NCBI GenBank assembly: GCA_012103535.1
Contig: WLWQ01000004.1
Coordinates: 186,001-250,000, forward strand
DNA length: 64,000 nt
Origin: Pseudomonadales bacterium
GTDB lineage: Bacteria > Pseudomonadota > Gammaproteobacteria > Pseudomonadales > Pseudohongiellaceae
Direction of reading: 5' to 3'
The notes under the pieces were generated by a model. That model was not told the origin of the DNA. It searched no databases and saw only the letters and a list, made by a program, of their open reading frames with translations. A program made the position numbers and the translations under genes. Shown here piece by piece: positions 44,788 to 53,458 of the stretch; the first letter of the stretch is position 1; every line of letters begins with the position of its first letter.

Positions 44788-44825
44788 TCACATTTGCTTA
44801 AGTCGTCGAATGTTTTACATAGAGG

Positions 44826-44840
44826 CTCAGTCTCACTGAG
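44826..44840 (+). promoter_or_regulatory. Hairpin in the pstS-pstC intergenic region
   Basis: CTCAGT-CTC-ACTGAG, a 6-bp stem 39 bp behind pstS, in a 138-bp gap. It has no clear T-run, so it is more likely a 3'-end stabiliser or partial attenuator that keeps pstS mRNA more abundant than the distal genes. Inference only. Confidence 0.4.
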
Positions 44841-44925
44841 GCTGAAACTTTATTGCGTTTGCTGATGATTGATAGCATTACCCGCTTTTTCCAGTAAGTA
44901 ACATAACCGGGACAACCCTTAGTCG

Positions 44926-46788
44926 ATGCCAACTGATACCACCTCAAATTCTCCGCCATTGAGTGAAGTAGCACTCACTGACGATGAAAAAAAGATCGAT
45001 TTGGGTTCTGACAAGATTAGATTACGGCGAAAACTTCGTCACTTCTATGATCAATCCGCCAGTGTCCTAATCGCGATAGGTGGGGTCGGTGTTATCGTCG
45101 CGATTCTGTTAATTTTTCTCTATCTGTTTTATGAAGTTGTCCCTCTATTTCGAGGAGCTGAGCTGCATGAAGGCACTGAATTCCAAGTTACTACGGCGGC
45201 CTCTAGCCAAAGCATCCATCTGGCGATCGAAGAGCAATCGGAAATTGCCATGCGCCTGGACGAGACGGGGAATGTTCTCTTTTTTAATTTGGGGGATGGT
45301 TCTCTAGTCAGTGAAGTGGCACTCAATATTCCGGACAACTTCGAAATAAATAGCTTTTCCCTGGATACCGAATCGAACGGAGTATTTGCCCTGGGTTCGA
45401 TAGATGGTAGAGCGCTAGTTGCAAGCTACAACTATGAAATTTCGTTTTCTCAAGCTGATAATCAGCGAATTATTACACCTTCTATTGAATATCCTTTCGG
45501 CAATGAACCTTTCACACTGTTCGAAGATTCCCCTGTTGCGGCCTTGAACCTACGTTCGTCAGATGACGCCATGCTCCTAGCTGGAGTCGATGAACAAGGA
45601 GCATTAGCACTGTTGCGAGTGAGTCAGCAACGCAGTCTACTAGCGGCCTTTAGTCTGGGTGGTAGTGGAGGTGAAGGTGGAAATTTTGAGACTGAAATAG
45701 CGAGTATAAATGTAGTTGCAACCAATGCCTCGCAATTGTTTATAGACAGTGATCAACGCTGGCTGTTCGCAATTGGAAACAATGGACTCGCGCGCTTACT
45801 GGATATACGAGCAAGTTTTAATGAGGAAGTTGAGAGTTTTTCAATTGAGACTTTTATCAATGACAACGGCGCAGACATCACTAATGTACGATTTCTATTA
45901 GGTGGGATATCGCTATTAGTCTCTGACAGCGCCGGCAACATCGCGCAATGGTTCCTGGTAAGAAACGAAGAAGCCTTAAATCTACAAAAGATACGTACTT
46001 TCTCCATTGCCAATCAACCGATTACATCAATTACTCCAGAACAGCGAAGGAAAAACTTTGTGGCGGCGGACGCCGATGGTGAATTCGCAATATTCAATAC
46101 AACCTCAAATCGCAAAGTCCTGCAGACTAAATTACTGGATAGCACGCCTCTAAGCATCGCCATTTCTCCGCGCGGTGACGCACTACTGGTTGAGACTTCT
46201 CCAGGGAATTACAGAACTTGGGAGGTTGACAATGAACATCCGGAAGTTTCCTGGGGGGCACTCTGGAATCAAGTTTGGTATGAAGGGTATTCAGAGCCAG
46301 AATATATTTGGCAATCTTCTGCTTCTACCAACGAATTTGAACCGAAGTACAGTTTAGTTCCGCTTTCATTTGGAACCTTAAAAGCTGCCTTCTACGCCAT
46401 GCTCTTAGCAGCTCCATTAGCAATCTGTGGTGCCATTTTCACCGGCTATTTTATGGCGCCAGCAATGCGGCGCAAAGTTAAACCCCTGGTGGAGCTGATG
46501 GAAGCTCTTCCTACTGTGGTATTGGGCTTTTTGGCCGGGCTTTGGCTCGCACCTTTTGTAGAACAAAATTTGTTAGGCATTTTCAGCATGCTGATTGTAC
46601 TTCCGATCAGTATCTTGCTGGCTAGTTTCCTGTGGATTCAACTTCCTCACAACTTCAGGCACAGCGTTCCAGAGGGTTGGGAAGCAGGGATTCTAATACC
46701 CGTCATTCTAATATTTGGTTATTTGTCATTTGTTGTAGCCGGACCACTCGAAAGCGTTTTTTCGCTGGTGACCTGCGTTTTTATATAA
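44926..46788 (+). CDS. pstC: Phosphate ABC transporter permease PstC, N-terminal part (frameshifted)
   Basis: The open frame gives 620 residues. An N-terminal membrane helix (about 45-75) is followed by a large extracytoplasmic region (about 80-450) with repeats such as AMRLDETGNVLFFNLGDG that read like a beta-propeller, then the first permease helices (LAAPLAICGAIFTGYFMAPA, ALPTVVLGFLAGLW). Residues 611-620 depart from the family. A missing T in the run at 46757-46762 shifts the frame; putting it back gives continuous PstC of 783 residues. Most PstC proteins of Pseudomonas type carry a long periplasmic domain like this. Confidence 0.85.
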   Translation: MPTDTTSNSPPLSEVALTDDEKKIDLGSDKIRLRRKLRHFYDQSASVLIAIGGVGVIVAILLIFLYLFYEVVPLFRGAELHEGTEFQVTTAASSQSIHLAIEEQSEIAMRLDETGNVLFFNLGDGSLVSEVALNIPDNFEINSFSLDTESNGVFALGSIDGRALVASYNYEISFSQADNQRIITPSIEYPFGNEPFTLFEDSPVAALNLRSSDDAMLLAGVDEQGALALLRVSQQRSLLAAFSLGGSGGEGGNFETEIASINVVATNASQLFIDSDQRWLFAIGNNGLARLLDIRASFNEEVESFSIETFINDNGADITNVRFLLGGISLLVSDSAGNIAQWFLVRNEEALNLQKIRTFSIANQPITSITPEQRRKNFVAADADGEFAIFNTTSNRKVLQTKLLDSTPLSIAISPRGDALLVETSPGNYRTWEVDNEHPEVSWGALWNQVWYEGYSEPEYIWQSSASTNEFEPKYSLVPLSFGTLKAAFYAMLLAAPLAICGAIFTGYFMAPAMRRKVKPLVELMEALPTVVLGFLAGLWLAPFVEQNLLGIFSMLIVLPISILLASFLWIQLPHNFRHSVPEGWEAGILIPVILIFGYLSFVVAGPLESVFSLVTCVFI

Positions 46789-47276
46789 CAAATGATCTAG
46801 GAATCAGTTATGACCAGCGTAATGCCCTAGTAGTGGGATTTGCTATGGGATTTGCAGTTATTCCTACCATTTTTTCCATAGCTGAAGATGCAATTTTCAC
46901 CGTGCCAAAGCAATTGACTTATGGATCACTCGCGCTGGGAGCTACGCCTTGGCAGAGTTTGTATCGCGTTGTTTTGCCGACGGCGAGTCCGGGAATTTTT
47001 TCAGGATTGATGATTGGATTAGGGCGAGCCGTGGGCGAAACCATGATTGTTTTAATGGCTACCGGAAACACGCCAATCATGGATGCAAATATATTTGAAG
47101 GAATGCGTACATTAGCAGCCAACATCGCGGTTGAAATTCCAGAGTCAGAAGTTGATAGCACTCATTACCGTATTTTATTTCTGGCAGCACTGGTTTTGTT
47201 TATGTTTACGTTTGTGTTTAACACATTGGCCGAGATAATCAGGCAGCGCTTGAGGACGAAGTACAGCACGATATGA
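46761..47276 (+). CDS. pstC: PstC, C-terminal part in the -1 frame
   Basis: From the T6 run on, the -1 frame continues with FAGDLRFYITNDLGISYDQR and the second half of the permease domain, including the EAA loop (KQLTYGSLALGATPWQSLYRVVLPTA) and later helices, ending KYSTI. This piece alone has no natural start (the ORF would begin in the shadow of the first frame). It ends in ATGA shared with pstA, so the operon order and coupling are intact, which argues the gene is expressed or the T was lost by a sequencing or assembly error. Confidence 0.85.
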   Translation, partial: FAGDLRFYITNDLGISYDQRNALVVGFAMGFAVIPTIFSIAEDAIFTVPKQLTYGSLALGATPWQSLYRVVLPTASPGIFSGLMIGLGRAVGETMIVLMATGNTPIMDANIFEGMRTLAANIAVEIPESEVDSTHYRILFLAALVLFMFTFVFNTLAEIIRQRLRTKYSTI

Positions 47277-48970
47277 GAATTAAGTTAGCCAGATGGGTTA
47301 ATAAGGGTACCCCTTGGATTTGGATTAATGCAGGTGCCGTCGCTATCAGCATCGTAATGGTGATTGGCCTGTTGCTTCTATTGGCTGTACGAGGATTAAG
47401 TCACTTTTGGCCCCACGATGTGATGCAGGCGAATTATGCGCCACCGAATAGCTCAGGGGATGCACTTGTCACCCAAGTTATCGGTGAATTTGTTGAGAGT
47501 GAGGTGATTCCTGCTGTGCAGATTGCATCTTCCGGAATTCCAATTGATGAATCTCAAGAAACTTATCAGCGAAATCTTTTAAAGCTGGGCAATCGAGATT
47601 TAACTGGCGCTGACTTTACTTGGGTATTGAGTGACTATGTTTCAGACGTTGAATATCCAGCAAACATAATCGCCCTCGAGCGAAGAGAGTGGGGTAATTT
47701 CTACGGCTTTATTACTGAGGTTAGAGAGAGCGGCACTTCCATTGTCAGTTCAGATCCAAGCGCGGTAGAGGATTATGCGGCATGGGATGAATTTTTAATT
47801 CGACTTGATAGGGCGCTTTCAATTTACGATCAAATCTATGAAATAGAAAAAGATGAAATTGGCCAGATCAACTATCAAATGGAACGCTTAAGACTGCGCG
47901 AGCGACGCTTAGAATTAGATGGCGAGAATACTACGGCGGCAATGGCGGATATTGACGAGGACAGAGCAGCACTCGATGTTGAATATGAAGCACTACAAAT
48001 TCAATTGATTGAATTGTATGAGAGCTTTAATCGTGACACAGCAGTATTCGTTGCCGCGAATGGCCAGGAGTCGGAAATTGACATTGCCGACATTGTTTTA
48101 GCGTATCGTCCTAATCAGATGAGTGTTTTTGCAAAGATCGGTACTTACTTCCTTAAGGTGGGAGAATTTCTCACCGATGAACCTCGAGAGGCAAATACTG
48201 AGGGCGGAATCTTTCCTGCAATTTTTGGTACTGTCATGATGGTTTTACTGATGTCGGTATTTGTGACGCCATTTGGCGTCGTGGCAGCTGTCTATTTGCG
48301 TGAATATGCAAAGCAAGGCTTCGTAACTCGTACAATTCGAATCGCTGTGAACAATTTGGCTGGTGTCCCATCTATTGTTTATGGAGTCTTTGGCCTGGGC
48401 TTTTTCATTTACATTGTTGGTGGAGAAATTGATCAGCTCTTCTATCCTGAAGCACTACCAGCGCCGACATTTGGTACACCGGGCTTGCTTTGGGCTTCGC
48501 TAACATTAGCCCTGTTAACTGTGCCAGTGGTGATCGTGGCTACCGAAGAAGGCCTTGCGCGTATACCTCGTAGCGTGCGCGAGGGCAGTCTGGCATTGGG
48601 TGCTACCAAGTTTGAGACACTGTGGCGGGTGGTATTACCAATGGCGAGCCCTGCTATGATGACTGGCTTGATTCTGGCAGTGGCCAGGGCAGCTGGAGAA
48701 GTAGCTCCACTAATGTTGGTGGGGGTAGTAAAATTGGCACCTTCGCTGCCATTAGATGGGAATTACCCTTATTTGCACCTGGAACAGAAATTTATGCATC
48801 TGGGCTTCCATATTTACGATGTTGGATTTCAAAGCCCTAATATTGAAGCAGCGAGACCGCTTGTATTTGCAACGGCATTACTACTAGTCATAGTCATTGC
48901 TGTACTTAATTTAACTGCTGTAGCCTTACGTAATCATCTACGTGAAAAATACAAAGCTTTAGATGTTTAG
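47273..48970 (+). CDS. pstA: Phosphate ABC transporter permease PstA
   Basis: A 565-residue permease, much longer than the roughly 290 residues of E. coli PstA. One N-terminal helix (GAVAISIVMVIGLLLLLAVRG) precedes about 270 residues of extracytoplasmic domain, mostly coiled coil (YEIEKDEIGQINYQMERLRLRERRLE). The permease core follows with MMVLLMSVFVTPFGVVAAVYLREYAKQ, the EAA loop EGSLALGATKFETLWRVVLP and later helices. The start ATG overlaps the pstC stop by 4 bp (ATGA). Confidence 0.92.
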   Translation: MRIKLARWVNKGTPWIWINAGAVAISIVMVIGLLLLLAVRGLSHFWPHDVMQANYAPPNSSGDALVTQVIGEFVESEVIPAVQIASSGIPIDESQETYQRNLLKLGNRDLTGADFTWVLSDYVSDVEYPANIIALERREWGNFYGFITEVRESGTSIVSSDPSAVEDYAAWDEFLIRLDRALSIYDQIYEIEKDEIGQINYQMERLRLRERRLELDGENTTAAMADIDEDRAALDVEYEALQIQLIELYESFNRDTAVFVAANGQESEIDIADIVLAYRPNQMSVFAKIGTYFLKVGEFLTDEPREANTEGGIFPAIFGTVMMVLLMSVFVTPFGVVAAVYLREYAKQGFVTRTIRIAVNNLAGVPSIVYGVFGLGFFIYIVGGEIDQLFYPEALPAPTFGTPGLLWASLTLALLTVPVVIVATEEGLARIPRSVREGSLALGATKFETLWRVVLPMASPAMMTGLILAVARAAGEVAPLMLVGVVKLAPSLPLDGNYPYLHLEQKFMHLGFHIYDVGFQSPNIEAARPLVFATALLLVIVIAVLNLTAVALRNHLREKYKALDV

Positions 48971-48987
48971 ATAGTGAGTAGTAATGC

Positions 48988-49851
48988 GTGATGAATGATA
49001 TGAATACCAAAGAAGAATTAGAACCTAACAGCGATGTGCGAAAAGTTGATGTTTCTTCCGTATTAAAAGAAGAATCGGCTGCTGATGAGCAACTCGAGAC
49101 TTGCATCGACGTTAAGGATTTAGATTTGTTTTACGCGAAGGATAAGCAAGCGCTAATCAATATTGATCTGAATATTCCAAAGCAGCGAGTAACTGCATTT
49201 ATTGGGCCAAGCGGCTGTGGAAAATCCAGCCTATTGCGTTGCTTCAATAGAATGAATGACTTAGTTGACGACTGTGTAATCGAAGGAAAAATCGTTTTAG
49301 ACGGTCAGAATATTTATGAGCGTGATATTGATGTCGCAGACTTAAGACGACGAGTAGGAATGGTATTTCAAAAACCTAACCCGTTTCCGAAATCCATATA
49401 TGAAAACGTGGCCTATGGGCTGCGCATTCAGGGCATAAATACAAAGCGAGTGCTCGATAAGGTTGTGGAAGAATCATTAAAAGCCGCGGCGCTCTGGGAT
49501 GAAGTTAAAGATCGCCTGCACGACAGTGCGCTTGGTATGTCGGGAGGTCAACAGCAACGATTGGTTATCGCAAGAACGATTGCTGTTGAGCCTGAAGTGT
49601 TGCTGTTGGATGAACCTGCCTCGGCCCTCGATCCGATCTCTACATTAAAGATTGAAGAGCTGATAAACGAACTAAAGAAAAAATATACAATTATTATTGT
49701 TACCCACAATATGCAACAAGCAGCACGCGTTTCCAATTACACTGCATTTTTATACATGGGCAACATGGTGGAATTCGATACGACAGATAATATTTTTACT
49801 AATCCGAAAGAGAAACAAACAGAAGATTATATTACTGGCCGCTACGGCTAA
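48988..49851 (+). CDS. pstB: Phosphate ABC transporter ATPase PstB
   Basis: A 287-residue ATPase with Walker A GPSGCGKS at 73-80, Q-loop FQKPNPFPKS (the hallmark of PstB), signature LGMSGGQQQR and Walker B LLLDEPASALDP. An N-terminal extension of about 40 polar residues precedes the ABC domain; the initiating codon is uncertain among GTG 48988, ATG 48991 and ATG 49000 because no strong Shine-Dalgarno is evident. It drives PstCA and takes part in PhoU-PhoR signalling. Confidence 0.95.
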   Translation: MMNDMNTKEELEPNSDVRKVDVSSVLKEESAADEQLETCIDVKDLDLFYAKDKQALINIDLNIPKQRVTAFIGPSGCGKSSLLRCFNRMNDLVDDCVIEGKIVLDGQNIYERDIDVADLRRRVGMVFQKPNPFPKSIYENVAYGLRIQGINTKRVLDKVVEESLKAAALWDEVKDRLHDSALGMSGGQQQRLVIARTIAVEPEVLLLDEPASALDPISTLKIEELINELKKKYTIIIVTHNMQQAARVSNYTAFLYMGNMVEFDTTDNIFTNPKEKQTEDYITGRYG

Positions 49852-49912
49852 CATTGCTGATTATTAATCAGGAATAATTCCCAGAACCGGTAGAACATCC
49901 TCAGGTGCTCCT

Positions 49913-50638
49913 ATGAATTCTCAAGCAGAAGAACACGGTCATCACATTTCGAAACAATTCAATGCCGAATTGGAAGATGTGAAGAATCACATGATGGAAA
50001 TGGGTGGCGCCGTTGAAAAACAACTAAACGATGCGCTCGCATCAGTAGTTAATGCTGATAGTGGACTGGGCAGTCGCATCGTAAAAGAAGATGATGAAAT
50101 CGATGCGATGGAACTAAAAATCGATGAAGAAGCCAGTTTGATTCTCGCCAGACGACAGCCAGCTGCAAGCGATTTGCGTTTAGTCCTGGCAATCATCAAA
50201 ACCGTGAGAGATCTCGAACGCATCGGTGATGAGTCTGCAAAAATTGCAAAAATGGGAATTAAACTCAGCGAAGAACGAGAATTTCCGGAAGGTTTTGTTG
50301 AGTTCAAACATTTGGGAGAGAGTGTAACCACCCTCGTGAGCCAGGCCTTAGATGCCTTCGCCCGCTATGACGCTGAAGCAGCTCTCGCGGTTGCTCAGGG
50401 TGATGCAGATGTGGATAAGGAGTACCGCTCTGCGACCCGCTCAATGATTACTTACATGATGGAAGATCCTAGGAGCATATCCCGTGTTCTTAATTTGCTT
50501 TGGGCGTTACGAGCACTAGAGCGCATTGGTGATCATGCTAAAAACATTGCGGAGCATGTCATTTATTTGGTCAAGGGAATGGATGTTCGCCATGAAAACT
50601 TGGATAGCCTTGCTTACCAAATAGTGGATGCCGAATAA
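49913..50638 (+). CDS. phoU: Phosphate signalling protein PhoU
   Basis: A 241-residue, all-helical protein with the PhoU pair of three-helix repeats, each with the metal-binding E-x-x-x-D pattern: RDLERIGDESAKIAKM and RALERIGDHAKNIAEHV. It links PstB activity to PhoR and represses the Pho regulon when phosphate is plentiful. Fifth gene of the pst operon, 61 bp behind pstB with ribosome binding site. Confidence 0.95.
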   Translation: MNSQAEEHGHHISKQFNAELEDVKNHMMEMGGAVEKQLNDALASVVNADSGLGSRIVKEDDEIDAMELKIDEEASLILARRQPAASDLRLVLAIIKTVRDLERIGDESAKIAKMGIKLSEEREFPEGFVEFKHLGESVTTLVSQALDAFARYDAEAALAVAQGDADVDKEYRSATRSMITYMMEDPRSISRVLNLLWALRALERIGDHAKNIAEHVIYLVKGMDVRHENLDSLAYQIVDAE

Positions 50639-50682
50639 GCTCAATAGTTATTAAATTTCACTTATCTGACGATTCTGTCAAA

Positions 50683-50716
50683 TTGTCATTATTCTGTAAT
50701 ATTTTAGAAAGATAAT
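50683..50716 (+). promoter_or_regulatory. Pho box and -10 of the phosphate porin gene
   Basis: TTGTCAT TATT CTGTAAT, two repeats 11 bp apart (50683-50700), then 10 nt and GATAAT (50711-50716). A further CTGTCAA begins at 50675. The layout is identical to that before pstS, so the porin probably has its own PhoB-dependent promoter inside the operon. Confidence 0.82.
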
Positions 50717-50766
50717 AATGCCCAGCATTTCTAGTGCTTTCAGTCAGTTATTCTGGAGACTCACAA

Positions 50767-52077
50767 ATGGGCATGGCAAAATTTTTACGTAGAATTTCAA
50801 CTTCTTTTATCTTGATAGTTTCGACGTTAACACCGCAACAATCCCGGAAAAGTCATCTTGTCAGTGGAGCTTGCCCGCTAAATCTGCTGCTGGCTCTGAC
50901 ACTTTTAGTCAGCCCGACTGTTAGCGCACAGGTTGACTCAGCCACAATCGAAGAGCTGCGCTCACAGATCGCTGCATTATCTGCTCGTCTAGAACAATTA
51001 GAGGGCAACAACCAATTAATCAGCGAAGTAGTGGAAGATACTCAGTCATTCGCACGGGCCAGTTCATGGACAGACGCAATCGAGATTGGTGGAGATATGC
51101 GGCCCCGTTTCGAAAATATCGGAGACGATGCCAGATCTTCAGACAGAAACCGCAATCGTGTCCGGGCTCGCGTTTCAATAGCAGCCCAATTGGATGATCA
51201 TTGGGGTGGCGAATTAGGTATCGCCAGTGGCGCTACTGATCCTATTTCCACCAACCAGACATTGGGCGGCGGCAGCTTTACCAAAGATCTGAGAATGGAT
51301 CTTGCCTATGTCACTTATAGTGGATTTAGCGATACTGAACTTTCCGCGGGAAAGTATCGCAATGTATTTTTCAAACCTGGGGGGCAGAATCTGATCTACG
51401 ATGGAGATTTTCGACCGGAAGGCATTGCCCTGGCCTATGATCGCGATCAGCTCTTTTTCAATGCCGGCACAATGATTCTCGAGAGTGATGACAAATTCAA
51501 TCAGCAGGATAAGGCAACATTGTGGGGATTGCAGGTCGGTTATGAATTCTCATTGAGTAACGATAGTTCACTCACCCTGGGTACCAGTTACTATGAAGCT
51601 GGAGTTGCTGGCAGTAGACCTTTCTATCTGAATGATCCCTACGGCAATAGTGTCGATGATGCGGGCATACTGCTTAACGACTATGAAGAGTGGGAGTTAT
51701 TCGCCGAGGCCAGTTTTATGGTCGCGGGCAAGCCCTTAAGTTTTTACGCCGATTATGTGAACAATCTCGATGCCAGTGATTTCGACACCGCGTGGGCGTT
51801 CGGCGTCAATTATGGTAGCTGGCGTGGTTTTGGCAATTGGGAATTTGGTTGGGGCTACCAGGATCTCGAGGCAGACGCGTTGCTCGGTTCCTTAACTGAC
51901 TCGGATTTTGGCGGTGGTGGCACCGACAACGAGGGTCATATCCTGAGCGGTGCTTTTGGCTTGGGAGACAGCACTAGAATCGGATTTACTTACTCCATCA
52001 CCGAGTACGGTGAGGCTCGTTTCGGCGATAAGATTGATTATGATCGCCTGCAATTAGATATTGTGATGGGCTTCTAA
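50767..52077 (+). CDS. Phosphate-selective porin, OprO/OprP-like
   Basis: 436 residues from ATG 50767, which is 8 nt after GGAG; the longest ORF (GTG 50734) would run through the -10 region and is unlikely. After a signal peptide ending VSAQVDS comes a short coiled coil (ATIEELRSQIAALSARLEQLE), then beta-barrel strands (EIGGDMRPRFENIGDD, SVRKYRNVFFKPGGQNL-like, ending LQLDIVMGF). This matches porin_O_P proteins that take up phosphate or pyrophosphate. A Pho box lies 50 bp upstream. Confidence 0.82.
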   Translation: MGMAKFLRRISTSFILIVSTLTPQQSRKSHLVSGACPLNLLLALTLLVSPTVSAQVDSATIEELRSQIAALSARLEQLEGNNQLISEVVEDTQSFARASSWTDAIEIGGDMRPRFENIGDDARSSDRNRNRVRARVSIAAQLDDHWGGELGIASGATDPISTNQTLGGGSFTKDLRMDLAYVTYSGFSDTELSAGKYRNVFFKPGGQNLIYDGDFRPEGIALAYDRDQLFFNAGTMILESDDKFNQQDKATLWGLQVGYEFSLSNDSSLTLGTSYYEAGVAGSRPFYLNDPYGNSVDDAGILLNDYEEWELFAEASFMVAGKPLSFYADYVNNLDASDFDTAWAFGVNYGSWRGFGNWEFGWGYQDLEADALLGSLTDSDFGGGGTDNEGHILSGAFGLGDSTRIGFTYSITEYGEARFGDKIDYDRLQLDIVMGF

Positions 52078-52105
52078 AGCCGCACTGACAAACCTGCACC
52101 TGAAC

Positions 52106-53458
52106 CTATTCATTAGGTTCAAGCATGGATTCTGAAATAGCAGGATTGTTTGAGAGATCTTTGTTAGTAATTCGAGTCAAAGGGATTTTGCAAACAAACG
52201 CACTTCCTTTGCCCACTTCGCTGGAAATTTCCAATTCCGCATCGTGGCGCATGAGAATATGCTTTACGATTGCCAACCCCAATCCAGTACCCCCTGTTTC
52301 TGAAGAACGGCTAACATCAACCCGGTAAAACCTTTCTGTCAGGCGAGGAAGATGCTGAGCCTCGATGCCGATTCCATTATCTTCAACAGCTATATCAAAA
52401 AATTTTTCGTTACGTTTAGCAGAGAGTTTAATGGTGCCATTAGCAGGCGTGTACTTGGCAGCATTCACAACCAGGTTTGAAATCGCACTATAAAGTTCGC
52501 TTCTTTTCCCTGTAATTATCACTGTTTCATCACTATCGATTGTAAAAACGTGGGATTTATCGAGAAACATTTGTTGGGTATCGCTTTCGATTTCACTTAT
52601 GAGTTTTGCAATTTCAATTTCGTCTTGTTGTTTTGGCAAGGTCTTGGTTTCAAGCGCTGTCAGCATTAGTAGATCACGCACAATATTTTCCATGCGATGG
52701 GCTTGCTGTTTCATTTGCAACATTGGTTTTTCCCATTTGGGATCCAGCTCTTCCATGTTGTCTATGATTGCTTCCAGATAGCCTTTGAATACCGTGATAG
52801 GTGTCCCCAGCTCATGGGAAACATTGCCGACGAAATCTTTGCGCATGTTTTCGAGGCGTTGAAGCTGAGTGACATCCCTGACAATCATCAGTCGCTCATG
52901 TTCGCCAAACAGTGCAATCTGATATTCGATAATTTTTTTCGAGACTCCAGGAGCTTCCAGCTTTAGTGTTTTATCGTAGTTTTCACTGTGAAAATATTCG
53001 GTAAAGCGTGGGTCTCTTATTAGGTTAGTAACGGATTGGTTGCGATCTTCTGGATACTTTATTCCCAACAATTTTTCGCCCGCCGAATTCCACCAGTCCA
53101 GGTTTCCCTGCTTGTTAATCATAATAAAAGCCATTTCCAGCGCAGCGGAAGATTCCTGTGCCTTATCTATAATCTGTTCTAGAAATTGGCTGGCTTTTCG
53201 CTCTTGTTTTTGGATGCGATAGATGGCGTCAAAAATTTCGCCCCATAGCCCGAAACTTTCGGGAGGTTCGAGTTTGTTGTCAGCCGTGGCATCAAGCAGC
53301 CAGAAGTTTAGTCGCCTAAGTTGATAAAGGCTTATAACGACGAAAGCAGCGAGAGCGAACAGCCAAACAAGCAATAATTCGCCAATAACTAGGCCGAATA
53401 TCCCGGTGATGCCTAGGATAATTAGGCAGCGATTAAGCTCTGTACGCCAGCTAGACAT
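52106..53458 (-). CDS. phoR: Phosphate regulon sensor histidine kinase PhoR
   Basis: A 450-residue protein: two membrane helices (RCLIILGITGIFGLVIGELLLVW and following), an N-terminal PhoR-specific region, a PAS domain (about 100-195; LEMAFIMINKQGNLDWWNSAG), HisKA with phosphoacceptor His215 in NVSHELGTP, and HATPase_c (N-box LVNAAKYTP, GTGLGLAIVKHI). The length and the order are those of PhoR. The usual partner phoB is missing upstream. It converges on the porin gene with 28 bp between stops, where a GAACCTA-TTCAT-TAGGTTC hairpin covers the phoR stop codon. Confidence 0.9.
   Translation of the reverse strand: MSSWRTELNRCLIILGITGIFGLVIGELLLVWLFALAAFVVISLYQLRRLNFWLLDATADNKLEPPESFGLWGEIFDAIYRIQKQERKASQFLEQIIDKAQESSAALEMAFIMINKQGNLDWWNSAGEKLLGIKYPEDRNQSVTNLIRDPRFTEYFHSENYDKTLKLEAPGVSKKIIEYQIALFGEHERLMIVRDVTQLQRLENMRKDFVGNVSHELGTPITVFKGYLEAIIDNMEELDPKWEKPMLQMKQQAHRMENIVRDLLMLTALETKTLPKQQDEIEIAKLISEIESDTQQMFLDKSHVFTIDSDETVIITGKRSELYSAISNLVVNAAKYTPANGTIKLSAKRNEKFFDIAVEDNGIGIEAQHLPRLTERFYRVDVSRSSETGGTGLGLAIVKHILMRHDAELEISSEVGKGSAFVCKIPLTRITNKDLSNNPAISESMLEPNE

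Noticed and set aside
46632..46760. First part of the ORF 46632-47276 as a separate gene start
   Set aside because: This part is a shadow of the PstC frame; only the portion after the T6 run is coding (PstC C-terminus).
50734..50766. GTG 50734 as the start of the porin
   Set aside because: It lies right after the -10, before the Shine-Dalgarno GGAG, and would add residues outside the signal peptide.
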